Origin: Solicoccozyma terricola
Lineage: Eukaryota > Basidiomycota > Tremellomycetes > Filobasidiales > Piskurozymaceae
Length of the DNA: 64,000 nt
Assembly (NCBI GenBank): GCA_001600875.1
Contig: BCLD01000021.1
Coordinates: forward strand, 353,892-417,891
Reading direction: 5' to 3'
The stretch's first letter is position 1; the number at the start of each line of letters is the position of its first letter. Positions 1-14,493 of this stretch are shown here, in pieces. The translations under genes were made by a program, and so were the position numbers. The notes under the pieces are model-generated. The model was not told the DNA's origin, did no database searches, and saw only the letters and a program-made list of their open reading frames with translations.

Positions 1-99
1 AGAAGCTCACCCATCCTTTATTGTGGAATTGACAAATTAATGATTCAATTATCCAATCCTGGGACCAAGACCTCCCTACCGCTGGCATGTAAAACTCAC

Positions 100-442
100 C
101 GGAAAGGTCCCTTCGACCTGGACATCATGCAGCGCCTCTGGCACTCCCTCCATGACGTGCCTCCTGCCTAGAAACTCTTTGCCCAACTGCATCATATCTG
201 CCACCGAGTGTTTTCCATCTCGGATGAATTCCTGGAGCTGGAAAGCGATGAGTGATGTAGCTTCTGCTTGATTGAGCTGTAGACCTCGCGCGAGCCGCTT
301 TTGGGCGAGAAAGCCGAGGTTGGCAAGTAGGAGCTTGTCCTGGAAGGTCAAGACGTACGTGGCCGTCAGCCGATGTGCGTGTGGGTGGACGGTCAGTCGA
401 GCCAAGTAACGAACATACCTGCTCTCTTGGTGTGAGCCGCAT
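100..442 (-). CDS. URE1: Urease, N-terminal part (gamma-type domain); gene runs off the left edge
   Basis: Nickel urease hydrolyses urea to ammonia and carbamate in the cytosol. Two exons are inside the window: 419..442 (MRLTPREQ) and 339..100; the next intron starts at 99 (GTGAGT) and the rest lies beyond base 1. The 88 residues are a classic urease gamma domain: [14 protein letters not shown], then an Ala/Leu-rich helix with [10 protein letters not shown], then GRRHVMEGV and the subunit-boundary signature VQVEGTFP. In fungi and plants the gamma, beta and alpha parts are one chain of about 830 residues, so roughly nine tenths is missing here. The start at 442 is chosen because the family begins M-x-L-T-P-R-E. 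It diverges from the COA8-like gene, with 367 bp between start codons. The family assignment is very secure; the nickel-binding active site is not visible in this window. Confidence 0.95.
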
Positions 443-809
443 TGGGAGCTGTGGAGAGACGACTAAGTGATAATGAGTTGTGAGCGGCAAGAGTGGGGGC
501 AGACGGGGGTGGTGCAGAGTGTGCCAGACCACGACGAGTTGCTGTTTGCTGTGTGCTCTGAGTTTCTCTCCACCTTCACCTTCACCCTCACCCTCACCCT
601 CACCCCCCTCCCCCCTTCCTTCCCATCATCTCTGGTGCCCCGATAAGAGGGGGGGATCATAATATTCCCCCAAATCCGCGGTGTGCAGTGCATTATCCAT
701 CCAGCCCAGCCAGCCCAGTTCAACATTGCAACAGTCACCACCAACCATCTGGTAACTAGTCTCACCCCCCGTATCAGCAAGCTGCTAGTCTCACCCTCCT
801 CTCATCACC
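443..809. promoter_or_regulatory. Divergent intergenic region between urease and COA8-like gene
   Basis: These 367 bp separate two start codons that point away from each other, so the stretch must hold both promoters. The only visible structure is a pyrimidine tract around 572-620 built from short CACCCT/CACCTT repeats that runs into C-runs. I see no convincing TATA box, and I would not name a regulator from sequence alone. Confidence 0.5.
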
Positions 810-1537
810 ATGCGCACCTCGGTCCACAACATCGCATTGCGCGCACGGTCGAGGAGCGCACTGGACATACGGCCCATTTACAGCTCGGCACTAGCGGCGC
901 GACGGGTCAACCTGGTAGCACCGTTAGTTCTCCTTCTCCGATCTTCGATGACTACCCTACCCTGACTGACAGATGTGTTATCTCATCTCCTTCCCCAGAC
1001 CCGATCCGATATCCAACCTCAGACCAATCCTATACGACCAACCTGTCGCAGATGCATCTGCAGCCGTTGATGAATCCCACGACGTCACTCTCGCTACTAG
1101 ACAGTCCCCCGCACCATCCCCTTACTCCATGTCAGAGTTCTCGAGCAACTCTGAGAATCAAGCCTCTACTCTCCACTCCGACATGGCTCGACTGAGGAAG
1201 GCACGAGTAGATGCGAAGAATCATGAATTCTGGGTGAGTCCAGATCGATATAAAATGCAGGAGGTTGTTGTATTATATAAAGCTGATAATGACAAAATCA
1301 TTTCATTTTATCCAGGCTGCAACCAACATTCTCTTCAAATCACACCTCGAGCGTCGACTCGCCGTACTTCCCTCTACCGCTACCCCAGAGGAAACTGAAG
1401 CTGTCAAAACGACTTTCCACCGCGACTGGGTAGTTGCCAATGAGGCCAGGATGGACGACTGGGTCAAGTTCTGGTGGGCCGAGATCCGGCGGGACATTTT
1501 ACATAGCCTGAGGAGAGTTGTAACTAGAGCTTACTGA
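810..1537 (+). CDS. COA8: COA8 (APOPT1) family mitochondrial protein, cytochrome c oxidase assembly
   Basis: Exons 810..914, 973..1233 and 1316..1537 give 195 residues. The first exon encodes an Arg/Ala/Ser-rich, acid-poor leader (MRTSVHNIALRARSRS) typical of a mitochondrial presequence. The middle carries SNLRPILYDQP followed by LRKARVDAKNHEFW and a short N-x-x-F segment, matching the order of the animal COA8 core (SNLRP...QP, then LRKLR...EFW...N..F). The C-terminus is a Trp-rich helical stretch (WVKFWWAEIRRDI). In animals COA8 protects and assembles complex IV in the matrix; the same role here is inferred. The 58-nt first intron uses the acceptor at 972 rather than the one at 998, because only 972 keeps the frame. 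The gene is convergent with CDK1, 265 bp between stop codons. Confidence 0.75.
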
Positions 1538-1802
1538 GGAAGAAAATGTGCGTTAAGATATCGAGGCGTAGGAAAATATTACATTTGAAACTGTCATCGA
1601 GGAAACGAGGCCGCGGCGAACTCGTCAACATGATCGGGGAGGCGGAAGACATGTATGCTAAAGGTATGAATATGCGTGAGGTGGTGAGGGGGTAAGAGCA
1701 CAGCGTTAAAATTGCGGCGGTCCGTCGTGATCACTGAAAGAATAAAAAGAAGGGCAAAAAAAGGGAGAGAAACCCGACGAAAGCGTTGAAGGGGAGATTC
1801 GT

Positions 1803-3306
1803 TCACGCAGCCGCGGCGTTGCCGTTCGCTTCGTAGTTGTTGAAGTACTCATGGTGCATTGCGCGTTTGGCTATATGGCACACGGGGTCAGGAGCACCCA
1901 TCAGCGCGCGGTCATGTCAGAGCGATATCTTCATCGCCTCACCGGAAATTCGGTGAGCAGGGTCGTACACGAGAGTTTGCTGTGGAACAGCGATAGGGCA
2001 TCAGTCCACCCAACACAGACGCCTGACAAACAACACTGCGTCCAACCACCCACCTGCAACAAGTCAATACCGTAAGAGTCCAAGTTCGGGATCGCTTTAT
2101 GCAGGTCCTGCGCCGACCATTGGGGGAAGGTCGGCTTGTAGTCTGGCAGGTTGGAGACACCTGGCCAAATGTCCTCGTTCGGAGTGCCGAGAACACTGCA
2201 GATGAACAGATTGTTTACCAACAGAATCTCAACAATGTTAGCAATCCACCCTCTAAACCCACCGGAAAATCCTGAAGATTTCGTCGATCTCGGAATCACC
2301 AGGGAACAACGGTTGACGCATAGCCATCTCAGCGAAGATACAGCCTACGGACCACATGTCGATTGCGGTGCTGTAGTGTCGAGAACCCAGAAGGACTTCA
2401 GGTGCTCGGTACCAGAGAGTGACGACCTAGTGGTTAAATGTGTGGGAAAAAGCGTCAGATGCGATCAAACTGATAGTAACGAAAAAAAAAAAAAAAAACC
2501 CATCCACCTCATGCGTGTATGTGCGAAGCGGGATACCGAAAGCTCGGGCTAGACCAAAATCTATACAAAAGTCCGAAATGTCAGCTCATTTCGTTATCCC
2601 CCAGACCGAACGAAGACCACTGACCTGCCAACTTGAGGTTTCCCGACTTGTCAATGAGCAGATTCTGGGGCTTGAGATCACGATGTAGGACTCGGTGAGC
2701 GTGGCAGTAGTAAAGACCTTTGATGAGTTGCCAGGTGAATTTCTGGGTTACGCAGTGAAGGTCGAAATTCCGAATCAACCTATGTACCAAGAGCTGAAGA
2801 ACGCATTTGCCTTCTCCCCCCCACCTTGACCATCAATGGACCGAGACCTTCGGACATTCCAACGGTATCCATGTACTTTTTCAGATCAAGATCCAGGAAT
2901 TCGAACACGAGATAAAGTTTCGCATCGGAGTGAACGATGTCGAGGAGTCTGTCGAGAGGGAGCGGCGGCGCGGAGAAAGATCAGCTTCGACTCGTCGACG
3001 CGAAGACCACGCCGAACATATGTAAAGCCAACTAACTTGACAATGTTGTCATCCTCGCTCAACTCCTTGAGCAGACTGATCTCTCTAATCGCTGTACTCG
3101 GCACACCCTCGTCCTCAGCCTCCAGTCTGATCTTCTTAAGCGCGACGATGGTGTTGGTGCGGACGTCTCGAGCTTTGTACACGACTCCGTAGGTCCCTGT
3201 ATGGCAGTCCTGGTCAATATAACGACGGTCTGTAGCTGATTAGCCAAACCGAAATGCGATCCAACGTACCTTCTCCGACCTTCTCGAGCTTGGTGTAGTG
3301 CTCCAT
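1803..3306 (-). CDS. CDK1: Cyclin-dependent kinase 1 (Cdc2/Cdc28)
   Basis: Nine exons (3306..3270, 3196..3037, 2948..2825, 2742..2625, 2560..2508, 2426..2263, 2195..2054, 1979..1943, 1870..1803) join in frame to a 300-residue kinase, the normal CDK1 length. Visible landmarks are the Gly-loop with Thr-Tyr ([10 protein letters not shown], residues about 11-20), the cyclin-binding PSTAIRE helix ([14 protein letters not shown]), the catalytic loop [10 protein letters not shown], the DFG motif, the activation segment with [13 protein letters not shown] and the C-lobe motif [12 protein letters not shown]. The enzyme is the Ser/Thr kinase that drives G1/S and G2/M with cyclins; the Thr-Tyr pair is the site of Wee1-type inhibition. 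The phase-2 intron at 3036 uses GTTAGT. Identification as CDK1 rather than Pho85 or Kin28 rests on the exact PSTAIRE helix and the length. Confidence 0.97.
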
Positions 3307-3717
3307 AACGGGCGGGCGCTGGTGTCGGAGCTATGAAGGGGGGAGGGTACGTTGGAGATGGCTTGAGGTCTGTCCTAAGTCCTACTTCCGACTCTGTTCT
3401 GGAAGTTATCGCAGAGACGGGAAAGAACTGGAGAGGTATGAGATTGCCGCGGGATAAGCAGAATGGGCAAGGTGAGTGTGCGATGACAGCGATGGAATTG
3501 ACGGAATCGATGGATGGTGGTCGACGCTATCCCCTTTCCTGCCTGACTTTGGTGACTTTGGTCTTGTTCAAAACGGGTCCACGCGCCCGAAAGACGCGAC
3601 ATTTCACAAAGTAAACAAAAAAGCTGGGTGGCGACACAGAGGTAGGATGCTGGACATGCTGGACAGACAGCACCCTCCCTCCCTCATGTTCATGTCTCTG
3701 CCGCTGCCGCTGCCGCT
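3307..3717. other. Intergenic, CDK1 promoter and glucanase 3' flank
   Basis: These 411 bp lie between the CDK1 start and the stop of the glucanase gene, which is on the same strand. Short open frames exist on both strands but none shows family signatures or compatible splice sites. I expect the CDK1 promoter here and see no named motif. Confidence 0.5.
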
Positions 3718-5723
3718 TCATTCAAGGCACTCCTGCCCAGCCAACGCAACACCTTGCTGGAAGCCATGTTCTGACCCCGTCACAAGTCAGCGGGGAGCCA
3801 AGGTCCCAAGATCCAGCCGCACATCGTATCCATCGCACTCACCATACTCCCATACATGCTTGCCGTCCCCACGACCCCTCACATGTTCCTCCCTTCGCCT
3901 CATCATCCATTCGTGCACGAAGCCTAGCTGGCTGGTAGCCCGACTGGAGCCAATAGAGTAACCGAAGAAAATCTGCGCATCTTCCCATCCTTGCTCGAGA
4001 CCGGTCGCAAATCGATCATGTTCGTAGTCATGTCCTTGCGAGTCCCAGTAAGCGACGTGAGAGTCTTAAAATGTCGTTGCCCCTTCAGCTTTTTTCTAAG
4101 AAGATACCTTGAAAGAGCCTTTCATCACATACCGTATGCTGCCTTCAACACCTCGTGCTTCCTACCTCGCCCACCATCCCCACTCTTCCTGACTTTGCCA
4201 CCCACCCACCCTGGAAAGATCTCAGCCCTGGCCGCATCCTTTGCACTCCAACCGGCATCCCATCCATCACCCTTCTTCAGAGTCCAGAAGAACCAACCGG
4301 CACACGTCCTCTCGAATAGGTCCAATTGGGCGCGAAGGAAAACGCGTCGTTGTCGATCCTGTTCACCAGAGTCGGATCCTTTGGGCATAGAGGACGGGTT
4401 GAGGGCAGCAGAAAACTCGGCCACTACGATCGACCCATGAGCCTTATTGGAGAAGGACGACATCTGATCTCCGAATTGACTGGATAATATCGCAGCATGT
4501 TGTTCACCGCTTTGTCGGCCGTCTTCGGGAGTAAAGCATCGATACAAATGGTGGTCAAGGACGACAAACGAATTCTGCTTGCCAACGTACCCCGAATAGT
4601 GGTTCGTGTCCCAAGCATCGTGAATGTAGCTGAAGGGTTTTCCGGGTCAGCCATCGCTCAGACTCCTGCTGCCGAATAGTCATAGGGGACAAATCGAGGT
4701 CCTCACATCGGGAAGTCTTTCCCAGCCACCGCTCGACATTCAGCAATGGTAGAGTTGTACCACCCTTCCAGGCGATCGGTGTTCTTTGGCTCGTTCAAGA
4801 GTTCCAGTCCCACTACATGTTCGATGGGAGCAAGATATGAGGCAAGAAACCTGAGAGCGATAGACGTAGCCTTGAGGTTGTTCTTTTTCCACAACCCGAC
4901 CGACCTGTTGGACAGTCCAGCATGCGCTAGATAAGTCGATTTCTTTGTTTCAGCTTAGGAAGACGATTCTCAGGAATTCTGACCGCTCACCATCCTCATT
5001 TTGCGCTCCAGGGGCTGCATGCAAGTCAACAAGGACGCCCAGTCCCATTTGGCCTGCTTGGTGGATTGCAGCCTCAATGCGAGGCCAGGCTCCGGAGAAG
5101 GTATCGGCGTAACCTTCAAAGTCCGTTCCAACGAGAACTGCTGGCTCTGCAGCACATAGGTGATGGTACCCTATCTATCGTTTGCGAACAAAATATGAGG
5201 AGAAGGTTGGCTAGGTCACGGGAATTTGACCAACTCACTGGCAACCTGACAGTATTGAAACCTTGAGCCACAATCCATTGCCAATCATCATGCGTTACCC
5301 AACTGTCCCAATGTTTCTCGAGAATCTCTTTGGCGTTGTCTCCCGAAGCCACATCAAACTGCAGCATTCGTTTCGAGGTTCACTAAATTGCCAGAGCCCC
5401 GGGGGGGGGGGGGGGGGGGATCAACAGCTTACATCGCTCTCAGCGCGGCCCTTTGACTTTTCAAATGGGGCAGCAGCTATCCATTTCTCCAAGGAGAACC
5501 AGGCTGTAGTATGACCAAGTACTTCAGCTATCCCAGGCTGGTCATTTGAAAGCACCTCGGACGAACCACCCAGATTGACACCTCTCTGCTTCCTGTACCT
5601 AATGACGCTTTCTGGACCAAGTGGGATGCTAGAAGGGGGAGGAGGCAACAGTTTTGCGCTAGCTGCTCCGTCAGAGGAAGACCTGTCACCCAGCTTTGAC
5701 TTGACTTTGTCTAGGAGACCCAT
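3718..5723 (-). CDS. GH5 exo-beta-1,3-glucanase-like enzyme, no signal peptide
   Basis: Seven exons (5723..5433, 5358..5239, 5174..4991, 4926..4707, 4629..4133, 4064..3843, 3770..3718) encode about 528 residues. Glycoside hydrolase 5 landmarks in order: GVNLGG, FNTVRLPIGYHHL, GVLVDLHAAPGAQNED, the acid/base Glu in LLNEP, SYIHDAWDTNHY-like strand, FVVLDHHLY, the nucleophile Glu in VVAEFSAAL and GWFFWTLKKGDGW. The family splits beta-1,3-glucan from the non-reducing end. This copy begins MGLLDKVKSKL with no hydrophobic signal, like the cytosolic budding-yeast homologue YBR056W, so it probably acts inside the cell rather than on the wall. An in-frame ATG at 5768 would add 15 residues; 5723 is preferred because the amphipathic start looks native. 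Intron 1 contains a run of 19 G (plus strand, 5401-5419). A tail of about 100 residues follows the catalytic core. Confidence 0.88.
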
Positions 5724-6676
5724 GACTGTCAGCAAGTTGGATGGTGCAAAGCGGGTCTCTGTGAACAATCGTCGTTCGTATCATGGTCAATGGTCATTGA
5801 CCGAATATTGTATGACGTCATACATGTTTACAATTCCGGTCCCATGCCGGGTTTCTCGGAATGATAGAGACGAGCATCAGGAAGTGTCCTCTTTCCGTCT
5901 TCAGATATTTGATGGATGTCATGCAGAGACCTTGCACTTGAACAAATGTTGTAGGAAGATATGCCATGTACGGATCTGGACTCGATCAATTTGACGGAAT
6001 TTTGATTCCAGACGTGCTTGAAAACAAAATATGACATTTGTGAAGGATGGCTGATGATTATCATGGAAACCCGGCTGTGTACGCTGCGGGTCTAGTGTTC
6101 AAACGATACCATCCGTCGACCAAGCACCAAGCACCAAGCAGGACCCCACCGATGGGATCGATGTGATGGGTGGGAGGACGGTTGATTCGCCACCGTTCAC
6201 TTTGAGTGTGGCCCACCGTGAGACTCGCCGCACCGCGCTGCCACATTGAAGGGCATACATAGTCAGCGTTGGGCCCGTCACCATATCCTCCTATCCGTCG
6301 CCATATATCCACACATACTCCATATCCTCCCCTCTCCTCTCTCCAGACGGACGTCCCACAGCTGCACTTGGCTGGAAACTAGCTTCCCACAAGTTTAAGC
6401 CAGCAGATCCTCGGCTCAACAAACGGGTGGCGCGTCTCCGAAAAGGTTCATCGTGATTGAGTCTTGCAAGTTACATCTCGACACTCGGGTCTCGTCTTCA
6501 ATTAGGAACCATTTTTAGAGAGTCTCCTGGAGGCTGGAACCTAGTAGCTTACAACTCGAGTTGGCTCCGGATCCCGCTGAGCGTCAGATCATCGTTCCTT
6601 CGAGAGTGTAGTTTTGCTGTAGAGGACAAATTTACCGACATCCTTCGTTCACTGCCATAGCGTATCCTTTCCCAAC
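5724..6676. promoter_or_regulatory. Divergent promoter region, glucanase and USP7-like gene
   Basis: This 953-bp stretch lies between two divergent start codons. It holds no frame with coding character. A palindrome-rich AT segment around 5770-5830 and a CCATATCCTCC-type pyrimidine stretch near 6280-6350 are the only features I can point to. Promoters for both neighbours and their 5' leaders should lie here. Confidence 0.5.
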
Positions 6677-11308
<4,632 letters not shown>

Positions 11309-11593
11309 AAGGAAGGGTTGAATGGAGTGAAACATTGTTCCCCAACTCTGGTCGGTCGGCGATGACCCTCCGACCCGGCACTTCCTGTATCTCTACCTTT
11401 CTCGTTGGGTTTTTCCTTTGAGCATCTAATGTCTGTAAAACTTCTCACGGCGAAACATATCATCACACTGAAACATGGATGAGCCAGATGCACTGATTGA
11501 TCGTTTGGCATGTGTCTCTCTGCATGAATATGAGAGGGAACAACCGAAAGTATCGTAGCAAAAGGTCTGGCTGGCGGTGACTATTCATCGGTG
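11309..11593. other. Convergent 3' flanks of the USP7-like gene and SEC66
   Basis: The 285 bp between stop codons of convergent genes carry their 3' ends. No gene is seen. Confidence 0.5.
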
Positions 11594-12746
11594 TTACTTC
11601 TTTTTCCCCTTCTTCTTGGTCTACGACGAAAGATCAAGGAGATCGATGAATTAGGTTCCCACCGAAGGCATCGAACGGAGACCACTCACTTTCCCTGGCG
11701 TCCCACTCTTCGCCTGCGATCCAACTGCACTCGTATTCCCACTACCGCCTAGGCTTCCAATATCAGAAGTCACACTTTCTCTTCTAGACATGTCCTGAGA
11801 TTCGGCGACTGCAGTGATACCAGCTGCTGTTGGCGTGAGCTTGGTGGGTGTTTCTAAAGCTGTGGTGGAGGCGGATGATGCTGTGGCCGGAGATGAGAGT
11901 AAGGTAACGGGAATGGATGTGGATGTGGATGTGGATAGTGAGCTGGTAGTGGTCGAGGTAGATGATTGTGATTGTAAAGCTTTCCTCGCTTGAAGACGTT
12001 TCTCTGCGATGGCAAAGGTGTGAGTGGACGGAGGAACAACCAAGACTGACGAACACTGTGATGTTGACGGAAAAGAACCCACCTTCTTCCAACCTCACGT
12101 TTTCAATGTCCCTATAGACTTGTTTGACCTTATCCTTCGTTGCCATCTCACTTGCGCTGGCAAAGATCCATTGACCCCATCCTTGCTTGAATGTATTGGC
12201 CTCTGCAACCACCTCGATGACTTCGGCCTCGAGTTCCTTCTCAGCAGCAGCGAACCTCGTACTGGTTTCATCACCGAGGGAACCACGCTGGATGAGAATC
12301 TGAAGTGCGGGTTTTGCGTCTCTGATTTTCCATATTCTTCGAACGTCTTCAGTTGCACGAACGAGGAGTGCGGACATGAGGATTTGTTCGTGAAGAGGTG
12401 GATCTTGCTGGAGCAGAGAGATGTAGAGGTCTCGTGAAGGGTGCGAAGGGAACCCTGAATCGTGGAAGGTGGGTAGGTGGGTAGGAGGGTGCGATGTCAG
12501 TATCCATGTAATGCCACAAATCAAGTAGGGAGAGTACTAGTCACAAGGTTCGATGGCAGTGATTGCAGCTGTAAGAAACCACGGCCGAACAGGACAAGTA
12601 GGACGTCAGTCGGCTGAACTACTGAAGCGAGCGAGCAGCTGAGGCCACTGACCCTTTCTTCTTGATCGCTGATAGCGGGAGAAGAGCAGCATGCCGACTA
12701 CGAGGACGCTGATGTAGGCCAGCGGTGCGAGGAGGGATGCTACCAT
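11594..12746 (-). CDS. SEC66: SEC66/SEC71-type subunit of the ER post-translational translocon
   Basis: Five exons (12746..12653, 12568..12545, 12454..12083, 12003..11690, 11620..11594) give 276 residues. The N-terminus is one membrane segment (about residues 7-22, LAPLAYISVLVVGMLLF) followed by a basic stop-transfer (RYQRSRRK), matching Sec66, which spans the ER membrane once near its N-terminus. Next come PWFPSHPSRDLYISLL, an Ala/Leu helix ending in ALLVRATEDVRR and GWGQWIF...KVKQVYRDIE, the conserved Sec66 core. The last 100 residues are a Ser/Thr-rich low-complexity tail ending in a Lys cluster (KTKKKGKKK) from a 27-nt final exon. Sec66 works with Sec62/Sec63 on post-translational import. 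Exon 2 is only 24 nt. The start lies 222 bp from the divergent OTU gene. Confidence 0.9.
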
Positions 12747-12968
12747 GGTGATTGGATGAGGGGATGATGGTTGTATAGCGGTGGGAGGATGGATGGATGG
12801 ATGCCCTGCCAGCGTCACCACTTCGTCCACCTCGCAATCAATCCGTCCGCTGGTCGACTCGCTCGCTCGCTACGACGTGTTATAATGATTTCGGAGGGAA
12901 GGTGGTGGGAGGGGTGGTGGGGCCAGCAGCAGTCAGTCAGTCAACAGAGACACACACACAAAGCAAGC
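12747..12968. promoter_or_regulatory. Short bidirectional promoter between SEC66 and the OTU gene
   Basis: Only 222 bp separate the two divergent start codons, so both genes must be driven from one compact region. It contains a GGAT/TGGA repeat at about 12780-12805, a purine-rich block and a CAGTCAGTCAGTCA repeat near 12930. I recognise no factor site. Confidence 0.6.
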
Positions 12969-14416
12969 ATGCCTGGTCAGTCGTCCTCCCCCGTCCCCAT
13001 CCCCATCCCACTGACCACCATCCATCCTCCGCAACCAGGCTCGAAGCGTCGAGCTCTGAAAAAGCTCCTCTCGCCCAACTCCACTGCGAACGTAGATGAC
13101 GCCGACGTACCTTCCACCACCGCACAGGCTGTCGTCCCGCCGGCCCACCTACCCCCAGCTACAACAGCTGTGCCGCCAGCGAATCCAGATTCATATGCAA
13201 GCCCGTCCGACGAACATGCGTTGTTGAAAGACATGCAAGCGAGAGAACATGATATAGGCCACCACGAACCACCACCACCACCACCACCACCACCACCACC
13301 ACCACCACATGGGAAAGTTCCCCACCATCAAGCCGAATCTTCATCATCACCTTCTAGGACATCGACCATCACCGCAGATAAGGTAGCAAGTGAGGATGGT
13401 GGTGGTGGACCAGGTAGAAAGAAATCTAGCAAGCAGCGTTTCCTAGAGAGAGAGGTGTGTCGAACTGCTTGCATGCTGACTGCATGCTGCCTCTGCGCTT
13501 AGACTCGCTCATGTCTCTGGTAAATTTTGGTCATTCGCAGGCAAGAAAAAAGGAGCAAGTGCGGGCTAATGCAGCACCGTCTGATCCGCATAATGATGCG
13601 AGACTGGAGAGAGAGAAGAGGGAGGAGGAAATGGTGATCATGGACACCTGCAAGAAGCTGGGAGTTGCGATACATGAAGTAAGCACCCCGTGAAGGAGAT
13701 CCCTTGTGCCCTCATGAACCAAAGCTCATTTCTCCACCACCGTCCCTGCCAAAGGTCCCACCTGATGGTCACTGCATGTACTACGCCATCGCAGACCAAC
13801 TTGTCATTCTCGGTCTCATGTCATCCGAAGACGCTGCCACTCCTCAACCCATCCGAGCCGCCGCCGCTTCTTATCTGCGCTCGTATGCAGACACCTTTAT
13901 GCCGTTTGTACCAAGCGTGTTGGGTGAAGATATGGCTGGAGCTACGGACGATGGGATCATGACTCCGGAAGGATATGCAGAGTATTGCAGGAGGGTAGAG
14001 GAAAGCGGTGATTGGGGTGGCGAGATAGAGGTAAGTGCAGCTCGAGGAGCATACAGTTGTGAGTATCCTATCCCGTCAAAATGACCGCTCTCCATTCGAC
14101 TGTAGATCCAGGCACTGGCACGGAGGTACAATGTGCCAATTCATGTCATCCAGCGTGGACCGCCAACCATCATCTCACACTCACCGGATGATACTGGATC
14201 AGGAGCGATGACAGTCGCACAAAGTCTCAAGGAGGGTAAAGTCGTGCGGATATCTTATCATCATAGGTGCGTTTGCGAATTTCACTTCCCTGCAGAGAGG
14301 CTGGGGCTGGGGCTTGGGCTGGGGCTGGGACTGCGTAAGCTGATGATCCGGCGCGGCTTGCCAGAATGTACGGACTCGGAGAGCACTACAACTCGCTCAG
14401 ACCGGTGCGGCACTAA
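12969..14416 (+). CDS. OTU2: OTU-family cysteine deubiquitinase (OTUD6B / yeast Otu2 type)
   Basis: Exons 12969..13454, 13541..13678, 13755..14030, 14106..14266 and 14365..14416 give 370 residues. The N-terminal half is disordered and Pro/Ser-rich with a run of 13 Pro from a (CCA)n tract (13269..13308), then a charged Lys/Glu/Arg helix (ARKKEQVRANA, EREKREEEM), as in OTUD6 proteins. The OTU domain follows: the catalytic loop PPDGHCMYYAI with Asp and Cys, the QALARRYNVPIHV strand and the His loop YGLGEHYNSL near the C-terminus. OTUD6/Otu2 enzymes clip ubiquitin from 40S ribosomal proteins in the cytosol; that role here follows from family membership. The start at 12969 is preferred over an in-frame upstream ATG at 12771 because the latter lies in the shared promoter. 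The stop is 77 bp from the convergent uL24m stop. Confidence 0.92.
13269..13308 (+). repeat. (CCA)n trinucleotide tract inside the OTU coding sequence
   Basis: About 13 perfect CCA units encode uninterrupted proline in the disordered N-terminal part of the OTU protein. The length of such a tract is likely to vary between strains. Confidence 0.9.
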
Positions 14417-14493
14417 AATGTCGACTTCGAGTCGATTAAGTGAAATCAAAATGCAATAAACGTAAACTGTCAATCGATGTGCAAAAGTCATGT

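Noticed and set aside
572..620. CACCCT repeats resembling interstitial telomere sequence
   Set aside because: Units are imperfect, short, and lack the TTAGGG-type register; simple promoter pyrimidine tract is more likely.
12771..12968. Upstream in-frame ATG of the OTU gene
   Set aside because: It would put 66 codons into the 222-bp promoter shared with SEC66; composition there is non-coding.
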